The notes under the pieces: generated by a model | The model's database searches: none | Told to the model about the DNA's origin: nothing | What the model saw: the letters and a program-made list of their open reading frames with translations, nothing else | Made by a program: the position numbers and the translations under genes | Assembly: GCA_035462025.1 (NCBI GenBank) | Contig: DATHUR010000129.1 | Location: 1 to 20,508, forward strand | Direction: 5' to 3' | From: Egicoccus sp035462025 | Lineage (GTDB): Bacteria; Actinomycetota; Nitriliruptoria; Nitriliruptorales; Nitriliruptoraceae | DNA length: 20,508 nt | Shown: piece after piece, positions 15,585 to 20,508 of the stretch | How the letters are laid out: each line of letters begins with the position of its first letter | Numbering within the stretch: position 1 is the first letter of the stretch

Positions 15585-16418
15585 TCAGAGCTGGTCGTGG
15601 TGGCGATGGTCGTGGTGATGTGACTCGTCGAGGACGACGGTGCCGTCGTCGAGCACGTGGACGTGCCCGCCGTACGCGGCAGCGAGGTGCTCGGGAGTGA
15701 GCACCTCGGCCGGCGGGCCCGACGCTACGACCTTCGTCGCCATCAGCACCGTCAGGTCGGCGAGCTGCGCCGTGCCGACGTCGTGGGTGGTCAGCACGAC
15801 CGTCGCGCCGCGCGCCCGCTCGGTCCCGATGACCTCGGAGATCGTCTCCTGGGTGACCATGTCGAGGCCGGTGATCGGCTCGTCGAGCAGCAGCACGTCA
15901 CCACGCTGTGCCAGTGCCTGCGCCACGTAGACCCGCTGGCGTTGTCCGCCGGACAACTGCAGCAGTTGCCGGTCGAGGAGGTCGCCGATCCGAAGCCGCT
16001 CGACGGCGTCGGCGACCGCCGCGCGGTCCTCGGCCGTGAGCGGGCGCAGGGGGCCGCGCCGGCCGTAGCAGCCCATCCGGACCGTCTCGCGGACCGTCAG
16101 CGGCACCGCCTCGTTCGCGACGGTCGTCTGCAGGACGTGGGCGACCTGCCGCCGCACCGCGCGGGGCGGCCGACCGAGCACCTCCACGCGGCCGCGACTC
16201 GGACGCACCAGGCCCGAGATCGTGCCCAGCAGCGTCGACTTGCCCGACCCGTTGGGGCCGATGATCGACACCACCTGACCCCGCACGAAGGTCAGGTCCA
16301 CCGAGGCCACGGCGGTGTGGGTGCCGTAGCGGACCTCGACCCCCTCGAACACGACCGCGGGCCGGTCGGCGACGCCGCCGGCCGCGCTCGGGTCGATCGA
16401 TGGAGAGGGGGAGGGCAT
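15585..16418 (-). CDS. znuC: Zinc/manganese ABC transporter ATP-binding protein
   Basis: This is the ATPase of a cluster-9 metal importer (ZnuC, also called AztA in Actinobacteria). The 277-residue protein has Walker A GPNGSGKST (54-62), signature LSGGQRQRV, Walker B LLLDEPITGLD and the switch His in TTHD. The C terminus carries a His-rich tail (ESHHHDHRHHDQL), absent from most ABC ATPases, which could bind zinc. The ATG at 16418 lacks a strong ribosome-binding site. It is transcribed away from znuA-znuB, so the importer is split into two divergent units with a shared palindrome between them. Zn versus Mn is not proved, but the His-rich segments favour zinc. Confidence 0.88.
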   Translation of the reverse strand: MPSPSPSIDPSAAGGVADRPAVVFEGVEVRYGTHTAVASVDLTFVRGQVVSIIGPNGSGKSTLLGTISGLVRPSRGRVEVLGRPPRAVRRQVAHVLQTTVANEAVPLTVRETVRMGCYGRRGPLRPLTAEDRAAVADAVERLRIGDLLDRQLLQLSGGQRQRVYVAQALAQRGDVLLLDEPITGLDMVTQETISEVIGTERARGATVVLTTHDVGTAQLADLTVLMATKVVASGPPAEVLTPEHLAAAYGGHVHVLDDGTVVLDESHHHDHRHHDQL

Positions 16419-16431
16419 CTGCGCTCGCTTT

Positions 16432-16446
16432 TAGGAACGGTTCCTA
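16432..16446. promoter_or_regulatory. Perfect 7-1-7 palindrome in the znuC-znuA divergent promoter; probable metal-repressor operator
   Basis: TAGGAAC-G-GTTCCTA is a perfect 15-bp palindrome in the 82-nt gap. On the plus strand it ends in TATTAT (16445-16450), a strong -10 for znuA. On the minus strand a -10 GATAAT (16446-16451) with TTGCGT at 16468-16473 (spacer 16) would start znuC near 16439, the centre of the palindrome. One bound dimer could shut both promoters. The 7-1-7 form is that of Fur-family boxes, but the sequence differs from the AT-rich actinobacterial Zur consensus. Confidence 0.62.
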
Positions 16447-16500
16447 TTATCCTCATCGAAACCGCCGACGCAAGCTATCCGCACCCGACAGGTCCCCGTC

Positions 16501-17532
16501 ATGCAACGACCCCCGCGAACCCGGGTATTCCGCGCCGCCGTGGGCGCTGTCGCGCTGGCCGTGGTGCTCGCCGGCTGTGCCGGTGACGACGGGTCCCTCA
16601 CCGGGGACGTGGCCGCCGACCGGACCGACGGCGACGATCCCGCGGCGGCGCCCGCCGACGATGCGTTGCACGTGGTCACGACCACCAGCATCCTCGGCGA
16701 CGTCGTCGCCAACGTCGTCGGCGAGCAGGGCCAGGTGACGGTGTTGATGCCCGCCGGCGTCGACCCGCACGGCTACCAGCCGTCGGGGGCCGACGCGGCG
16801 GCCCTGCGCGACGCCGACCTGGTCGTGGCCATCGGGCTCGGCCTCGAGGAGAACCTCGTCGACGCGATCGCGGCTGCCGAGGCGGAGGGTGCCCACCTGC
16901 TCGAACTGGCTCCGCATCTCGACCCGCGGCCCTACGACGAGGACGAGCATGCCGACGAGGACGAGCATGCCGACGAGGACGACCACGATCACGGCCCGCT
17001 GGACCCGCACGTCTGGTTCGACCCGGTACGCATGGCCGACGGTGCGCGCCTGATCGGCGACGAACTCGCCTCGCTGGCCGCGGGGGAGTGGAACGCCCGC
17101 GCCGACGCCTACGCCGCCGAACTGCTGGCCGTGCACGAGGAACTCGAGGCGCAGTTCGCCGCCCTGCCCGATGCGGCGCGCCGGCTGGTGACCAACCACG
17201 ACGCGCTGGGCTACCTCGCCGACCGCTACGACCTCGAGGTGATCGGCACGGTCGTGCCCGGCACCTCGACCCAGGCCGAGGCGGACGCGCGGGCCTTCGC
17301 CGCCCTGGTCGAGACCATCGAGGACGCCGGCGTGGACGCGATCTTCACCGAGAACATCGAGACCGCCGGCCTGGCCGACCAACTCGCCAGGGAGGTCGCC
17401 GCGCGCGGCGGGCCCGAGGTCGCGGTGGTCTCGCTGTACACCGACGCGCTCGGCGAGCCCGGCAGCGGTGCCGAGACCTACGTCGGGCTCCTGCGCGAGA
17501 ACGGCCGCAGGATCGTCGAGGCCCTGCGATGA
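16501..17532 (+). CDS. znuA: Zinc/manganese ABC transporter substrate-binding lipoprotein
   Basis: This 343-residue cluster-9 binding protein captures Zn or Mn outside the cell. A lipoprotein signal ends in LAGC with Cys26. The predicted metal ligands of the family are His90 (DPHGYQPS), His170 (DPHVWFDP), His233 (TNHDALGY) and an acidic residue near 315 (YTDALGEPG). Between the first two lies an Asp/Glu/His-rich loop (147-164). It is encoded by an 18-nt tandem repeat (16936-16953, 16954-16971, partial third copy), a feature typical of zinc-type rather than Mn-type binding proteins. The stop overlaps the znuB start (ATGA). Confidence 0.9.
   Translation: MQRPPRTRVFRAAVGAVALAVVLAGCAGDDGSLTGDVAADRTDGDDPAAAPADDALHVVTTTSILGDVVANVVGEQGQVTVLMPAGVDPHGYQPSGADAAALRDADLVVAIGLGLEENLVDAIAAAEAEGAHLLELAPHLDPRPYDEDEHADEDEHADEDDHDHGPLDPHVWFDPVRMADGARLIGDELASLAAGEWNARADAYAAELLAVHEELEAQFAALPDAARRLVTNHDALGYLADRYDLEVIGTVVPGTSTQAEADARAFAALVETIEDAGVDAIFTENIETAGLADQLAREVAARGGPEVAVVSLYTDALGEPGSGAETYVGLLRENGRRIVEALR
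16936..16981 (+). repeat. 18-nt tandem repeat in the znuA His-rich loop
   Basis: Two exact copies of GACGAGGACGAGCATGCC (16936-16953 and 16954-16971) are followed by a partial third. They encode Asp-Glu-Asp-Glu-His-Ala. Slipped-strand copy-number change would alter the number of loop His residues in frame. Confidence 0.9.
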
Positions 17533-18392
17533 CGTGGCTCGAGTTGATGACCGAGCCCTTCGCATACGACTTCATGCGCAACACCCTGGCCGCGGGCCTG
17601 CTCACCGTGGTGGCCAGTTCCCTGATCGGCACGTGGGTCGTGATGCGCGGCATGTCGTTCATGGGCGACGCGCTGGCCCACGGCGTGCTGCCCGGCATCG
17701 CCATCGCCTACGTGCTGGGCGGCAACCTGCTGCTCGGCGCCGCCATCTCGGCGGCGGTCATGATCGGTGGTGTCAGCATCGCCAGCGCGCGCAGCCGCCT
17801 GGGCGACGACACCGCGATCGGCCTGCTGTTCGTCGGGATGCTGGCGTTGGGTGTGGCCGTCATCTCGCGCGGCGGGGCCTACGCCGGTGACCTGACCACG
17901 ATCCTGTTCGGCTCGCCGCTGGGCGTGACGGCGGCGCAGGTCCGCACCGTCGCGGTCGCCACGGGCGCGACCGTGCTGGTCACGATCGCGATGTACCGGC
18001 CGTTCCTGGTGCTGTCGTTCAGCCGCGCCAAGGCCGAGGTGCTGGGCCTGCATCCGGCCGTCACCCACGTGGTCATGCTGGCGCTGGTCGCCATGGTCAT
18101 CATCACCTCGTTCCGGGCGGTCGGCACGATGCTGGTCTTCGCGTTCATCGTCGCCCCGCCCGCGACCGCGGCGCTGGTGTCGCGCCGGGTGCCGGTGATG
18201 ATGCTGGTCGCGATCGGACTCGGCTCCCTCGGCGTCTTGGCCGGATTGCTGATCAGCTTCCACCTCGGCCTCGCCGCCGCGCCGACCATCGCGGGGCTCA
18301 CGGTGGCGATGTTCTTCGTCGTACTGACCGTGCGCGAGACCGTCGAGCAGGTGCGCGTCATCCGCCACCGCCGCCACGTCCCCGCGCATTGA
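17529..18392 (+). CDS. znuB: Zinc/manganese ABC transporter permease
   Basis: This is the membrane channel of the cluster-9 importer, 287 residues with about eight hydrophobic helices. Family signatures include VVMRGMSFMGDALAHGVLPG near the N terminus, the LFGSPLGVT segment, and FRAVGTMLVFAFIVAPPATA toward the C terminus. The His of DALAHGVLPG and the Pro-rich helix are conserved in ZnuB/AztB. The ATG at 17529 overlaps the znuA stop, so translation is coupled. It pairs with the ATPase encoded divergently at 15585-16418. A GC stem follows the stop, and then the palindromic repeat arm begins 34 nt after the gene. Confidence 0.9.
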   Translation: MTWLELMTEPFAYDFMRNTLAAGLLTVVASSLIGTWVVMRGMSFMGDALAHGVLPGIAIAYVLGGNLLLGAAISAAVMIGGVSIASARSRLGDDTAIGLLFVGMLALGVAVISRGGAYAGDLTTILFGSPLGVTAAQVRTVAVATGATVLVTIAMYRPFLVLSFSRAKAEVLGLHPAVTHVVMLALVAMVIITSFRAVGTMLVFAFIVAPPATAALVSRRVPVMMLVAIGLGSLGVLAGLLISFHLGLAAAPTIAGLTVAMFFVVLTVRETVEQVRVIRHRRHVPAH

Positions 18393-18394
18393 CC

Positions 18395-18414
18395 GCTGCC
18401 GGCCGGGCCGCAGC
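18395..18414 (+). terminator. Weak candidate terminator after znuB
   Basis: GCTGC-C-GGC pairs with GCC-GCAGC, an 8-bp GC stem with one bulge and a 3-nt loop, starting two bases past the znuB stop. No T-tract follows. It may end the znuAB transcript or be incidental. Confidence 0.28.
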
Positions 18415-18426
18415 TCTCCCCGCCGC

Positions 18427-18538
18427 GCAACAAACTCTCAGCGACGGTGGTCAGTTGCCAGATTCGCGACCGGGATGCTTCCTGCCGTGCGAAAAGCTCT
18501 CGCCGGCGGTGGTTGGTTGCCAAGAGGTGGCCCGCCGA
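18427..18538. repeat. Left inverted arm: two 32-nt palindromic units (A 18427-18458, B 18489-18520) plus flank
   Basis: Unit A reads GCAACAAACTCTCAG and ends TCAGTTGC; unit B is a diverged copy (24 of 32 identical to A). Their starts are 62 nt apart. Each unit is an imperfect palindrome with GCAAC/GTTGC-type ends. Read on the minus strand, the arm matches the right arm at 19554-19665. The match includes CGGGCCACCTC at the same offset from unit B (18524-18534) as from unit C. It begins 34 nt after znuB and ends 6 nt before the stop of the AbiEi-like gene. Confidence 0.85.
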
Positions 18539-18543
18539 GGTCG

Positions 18544-19476
18544 TCAGGCCGGGCGGAGTACGGGGGTCGGCACCCCGAGCTCGTCGGCACGGGCGGCGAC
18601 CGCGCCCATGACGTTGGCGGTCAGGGCGGCCCGGTCTTGCAGGTCCCGCTTGGTGACGTAGAGGACGCGGACCCCGGTCAGGCGCAGCTCGTCGTCCCGG
18701 ACCGCGTCGGCACGCCGTGCGCCGGCGCTCGCATGGTCGATGTCGCCGAGGTACTCCCAGGCCAGGCGGAGCAGGCGCAGATACCAGTCCACGCGCCGGT
18801 GCGGCGTCACCCAGACCTGCGGTTCGGGTGCCGGATCGAGCCGGGTCAGCACCCCGCCCAGTCTGCGCTCGCCCTCGCTCTCGCTGAGCAGGCTGTCGCC
18901 GTCCATCGCATCGAGGAACGCCTTGACCGCTGGATCGTCGGCGCCGCGCTCGTCGAGGCGACGCAGCAGCGCTCCCGCATCGACGAGGTTGCGCCACGCA
19001 AGCTGGTCCTTCGCAACGCGCAGCGAGCGATCCCGGATCTTCGGCCGGAACAGGGCCGACTCGAGCAGGGCGTCGACAGGCGCGGCCAGCCGCACGTCCC
19101 CGAGCAGTTCGTACTCGCGCCCGACCAGCGGATCGACCCGGTACGGGAATGGCGCTCCGCGGATGCGGCGCCCGGGCCGGACCAACACCTCGAATGGCGC
19201 GTCCGGCGTGAAGTGGTCGATGCGATGGTGGGCGAGGACGAACGGACCGGTGAGGACCGCGGCCGGCCGGGCCCGCAGCGCCGCTGCGATCGCTCGTTGC
19301 TCCGGGCAGGTGGTCCCCGGCAGCGCGTAGACGCCGACGTCGAGACGGTCGAGGTCGCCGCGCGCCACCCGGTTGTCGATCGTCGCCCGGCTCAGAACAC
19401 GGCGCAGTTGCCACCGCGCGAGGACACCGTGCTGTGTCGCAGCGAGGGCCAGCAGTTCGTCGGGGAGGCGTGCCAT
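18544..19476 (-). CDS. Orphan AbiEi-type / PD-(D/E)XK (DUF559-like) protein
   Basis: The N terminus (1-55) resembles the winged-helix AbiEi antitoxin domain common in Actinobacteria: QHGVLARWQLRR, RVARGDLDRLDVGVYALPG. The C terminus resembles the Vsr/DUF559 PD-(D/E)XK nuclease fold: Glu201/203 (SESEGERRL), Asp230 (HRRVDWYL), Glu241 (AWEYLGDID), and DDELRLTGVRVLYVTKRDL. In DUF559 proteins the third position is usually EVDG; here it is EYLG, so the metal-binding acidic residue looks lost. The protein has 310 residues. No AbiEii toxin partner is adjacent. The ATG at 19476 has no ribosome-binding site, but GATGCT lies six bases upstream, fitting a leaderless start. It is tightly framed by the inverted palindromic arms. 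The function is unknown. Confidence 0.72.
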   Translation of the reverse strand: MARLPDELLALAATQHGVLARWQLRRVLSRATIDNRVARGDLDRLDVGVYALPGTTCPEQRAIAAALRARPAAVLTGPFVLAHHRIDHFTPDAPFEVLVRPGRRIRGAPFPYRVDPLVGREYELLGDVRLAAPVDALLESALFRPKIRDRSLRVAKDQLAWRNLVDAGALLRRLDERGADDPAVKAFLDAMDGDSLLSESEGERRLGGVLTRLDPAPEPQVWVTPHRRVDWYLRLLRLAWEYLGDIDHASAGARRADAVRDDELRLTGVRVLYVTKRDLQDRAALTANVMGAVAARADELGVPTPVLRPA

Positions 19477-19553
19477 GCAGTCAGCATCGCGAGGAACCGC
19501 GGCGGCAGCCGATCTGGGCCTCCCCAGCCTGTGGAAAACGCGGCTCGCAGGCT

Positions 19554-19665
19554 CGGCCGGGCCACCTCGCGACAACTGACCGCCGTCGGTGAGAGTTTGT
19601 TGCGGTCGGGCGGCGCTCCGGGGCGCCATCTCAGCAACTGACCACCGTCGGTGAGAGTTTCTTGC
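19554..19665. repeat. Right inverted arm: two 32-nt palindromic units (C 19572-19603, D 19634-19665) plus flank
   Basis: Unit C differs from the reverse complement of unit A at 3 of 32 positions, and unit D at 2 of 32. Their starts are 62 nt apart, exactly the period of the left arm. The core CACCG-T-CGGTG in D is a perfect 5-1-5 palindrome; the ends are GCAAC and (G/C)TTGC. CGGGCCACCTC (19558-19568) precedes unit C at the offset seen in the left arm. The arm ends 14 nt before the stop of the Fur-family gene. The 77 nt between the arm and the AbiEi-like start hold only its possible promoter. Confidence 0.85.
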
Positions 19666-19679
19666 GGCGCGGTCTGGGG

Positions 19680-20114
19680 TCAGCTGCAGGTGGCGCAGGT
19701 GCCGACGAGTTCGAAGCGGTGCGAGTCGACGTCGAAGTCGGTCTGGCGCCGGGCCTCCTCGGCCGCCTCGGCCAGCGCCGTCTCGATCCTGGGCGGCAGC
19801 ACGACGTCCTCGAGCCGGCCGCACAGCGAGCACAGCAGATGGTGGTGGTGCTCGGACAGTTCCTCGGTCAGCTCGTAGCGCGCGACGTCGTCGGTCGAGG
19901 TGATCCGGCGCACGGCGCCGCACTGCTCGAGCGTGGCGAGGTTGCGGTACAGCGACGACTGCGACTGGGCGGCGCCGATGGTCTGCAGCTCGGGGATCGT
20001 CACGGGCCGGCCGGCGTCGATGAGCAACTGCACCAGCTGGCGACGTCCCCCGGTGTAGCGCTGCCGGGCGCGGCGGAGCTGGTGGTCGACGGTCTCGTGC
20101 ACCTCGGTCGTCAT
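19680..20114 (-). CDS. Fur-family metal-responsive repressor (Zur-like)
   Basis: This 144-residue regulator has the Fur winged helix (about 18-80: RYTGGRRQLVQLL, the recognition-helix region SQSSLYRNLATLEQCG). A dimerisation domain follows with a four-His run (89-92). Two Cys pairs, Cys95/Cys98 (CSLC) and Cys140/Cys143 (CATC), form the structural zinc site of Fur/Zur proteins. Presence of the Cys4 site argues more for Zur than for Nur. It may control the palindrome between znuC and znuA, but the target is unproved. The ATG at 20114 is preferred because TATGCT lies six bases upstream, as for a leaderless mRNA. An in-frame GTG at 20132 would add six residues but has no ribosome-binding site. 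Confidence 0.88.
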   Translation of the reverse strand: MTTEVHETVDHQLRRARQRYTGGRRQLVQLLIDAGRPVTIPELQTIGAAQSQSSLYRNLATLEQCGAVRRITSTDDVARYELTEELSEHHHHLLCSLCGRLEDVVLPPRIETALAEAAEEARRQTDFDVDSHRFELVGTCATCS

Positions 20115-20176
20115 GGGGCCAGCATAGGTCACGTTCTCGGAATGGCCTGCGGGTCGCCGGATAGGCCGTAGATGAC

Positions 20177-20197
20177 TATGGTGAGGGGAACCTTACC
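20177..20197. promoter_or_regulatory. DtxR/IdeR-type iron-box-like site before the FhuF-like gene
   Basis: GGTGAGG (20180-20186) and CCTTACC (20191-20197) are inverted arms matching at six of seven positions. The 19-mer at 20177-20195 matches 13 positions of the DtxR/IdeR consensus TTAGGTTAGGCTAACCTAA. TATGGT (20177-20182) could be the -10 of the downstream gene, so the site would cover the transcription start. This is a half-strength match, made more credible by the downstream iron-reductase-like product. Confidence 0.45.
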
Positions 20198-20219
20198 AAA
20201 CGACTCGATCGAGACGACC

Positions 20220-20508
20220 ATGGACCCGACGCCGTCCGGTCGCGCCACGCCGCGGCAGGTGGCCGTCGCGCTCGGCAGGGCCGCGGCGCTCAATCCGTGG
20301 CTCGGCGGCCGCACCGACGCCCCGCCGCCCGGGACGCCCGACCTGGCCAGCCTGGCGTCGGATTCCGACCGGCTGGCCGGGATCGTGGGCCGGTGCGCCG
20401 TGCGACTCGGGACCCAGCGCCAGGATGTCGCCGCCGGCCTGCTGTTCCACGACCTCGCCTGGCGCGTCCTCGCCCCCGCCTTGTCGGCCGCCGTCGTCGC
20501 GGACGTCG
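20220..20508 (+). CDS. N-terminal part of a probable FhuF-like (2Fe-2S) ferric-siderophore reductase; runs off the window
   Basis: An open frame with ATG at 20220 continues past the end of the window (96 codons seen). The segment CAVRLGTQRQDVAAGLLFHD followed by LAWRVLAPALSAAVV resembles the conserved region of actinobacterial FhuF-like proteins, which reduce ferric siderophores in the cytosol. In those, a run like LGT-x(4)-VAASLLF precedes a helix with a Pro-Ala/Val pair. The diagnostic C-terminal Cys pairs for the 2Fe-2S cluster would lie outside the window, so the call is provisional. The iron-box-like site just upstream supports it. No clear Shine-Dalgarno is seen. It diverges from the Fur gene. 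Confidence 0.5.
   Translation, partial: MDPTPSGRATPRQVAVALGRAAALNPWLGGRTDAPPPGTPDLASLASDSDRLAGIVGRCAVRLGTQRQDVAAGLLFHDLAWRVLAPALSAAVVADV

Larger units (their letters stand above)
18427..19665. mobile_element. Possible 1.24-kb element: AbiEi/PD-(D/E)XK gene between ~112-nt inverted arms
   Basis: The outer boundaries are the ends of palindromic units A and D, which are inverted copies (30 of 32 identical). The arms share unit order, a 62-nt period and an 11-nt flank match, so they descend from one sequence. No transposase gene and no clear target-site duplication are present (CGCCGC on the left, GGCGCG on the right). Mobility is an inference from the layout and from the insertion between znuB and the Fur gene. 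Confidence 0.4.

Noticed and set aside
18427..19665. Insertion sequence with transposase
   Set aside because: The enclosed gene has no DDE, HUH or serine-recombinase motifs, and no target-site duplication is clear; kept only as a possible non-autonomous or unusual element.
18427..19665. CRISPR array, because of repeated ~32-nt units with ~30-nt spacers
   Set aside because: Only two units per side, in opposite orientation on the two sides, with the two spacers partly alike and no cas genes.
20115..20132. GTG start at 20132 for the Fur-family gene
   Set aside because: No ribosome-binding site, and it lies over the -10-like TATGCT; the ATG at 20114 fits a leaderless start.

Overview
The window is a very GC-rich, gene-dense chromosomal segment from a high-GC Gram-positive (actinobacterial) lineage. 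The order glmU - HAD phosphatase - prs - rplY (long CTC-type L25) - pth - DUF4191 protein - mfd, the many GTG starts and the DUF4191 family all point to Actinobacteria. The sequence does not fix the class; a deep lineage such as Nitriliruptoria or Acidimicrobiia is only a guess. No rRNA, tRNA, CRISPR array, transposase or prophage gene was seen.

Layout. Positions 37-5532 hold a plus-strand housekeeping block: cell-wall precursor synthesis (glmU), PRPP synthesis (prs), ribosomal protein L25, peptidyl-tRNA hydrolase and a small membrane protein. The one gap over 300 nt (3212-3536) lies between prs and rplY and holds a large inverted repeat and a structured rplY leader. A PheS-like one-chain ligase (5529-6677, minus) converges on this block. 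It diverges from mfd (6914-10426) across 236 nt that hold a possible leader peptide and two interchangeable GC hairpins. An MFS exporter (minus) follows mfd.

Positions 11770-18392 are mainly metal uptake: an ECF-type Ni/Co importer (cbiM-cbiQ-cbiO) and a divergent Zn/Mn importer (znuC against znuA-znuB), separated by exonuclease III and a HIT protein. A Fur-family repressor (19680-20114, minus) and the start of a probable FhuF-like ferric reductase gene (20220 to the end) close the window. Each transport promoter has its own palindrome: a nickel-regulator (Nur)-like box before cbiM, a 7-1-7 palindrome between znuC and znuA, and an iron-box-like site before the FhuF-like gene. The right half therefore reads as a metal-homeostasis region with promoter-level control by metal sensors.

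The least explained structure is at 18427-19665. A lone AbiEi/PD-(D/E)XK-type gene is bracketed by two inverted arms of about 112 nt. Each arm holds two palindromic 32-nt units with the same 62-nt period and a shared 11-nt flank. It looks like a small element inserted between znuB and the Fur gene, and is the best candidate for an undescribed system. The possible attenuator before the PheS-like gene is second.
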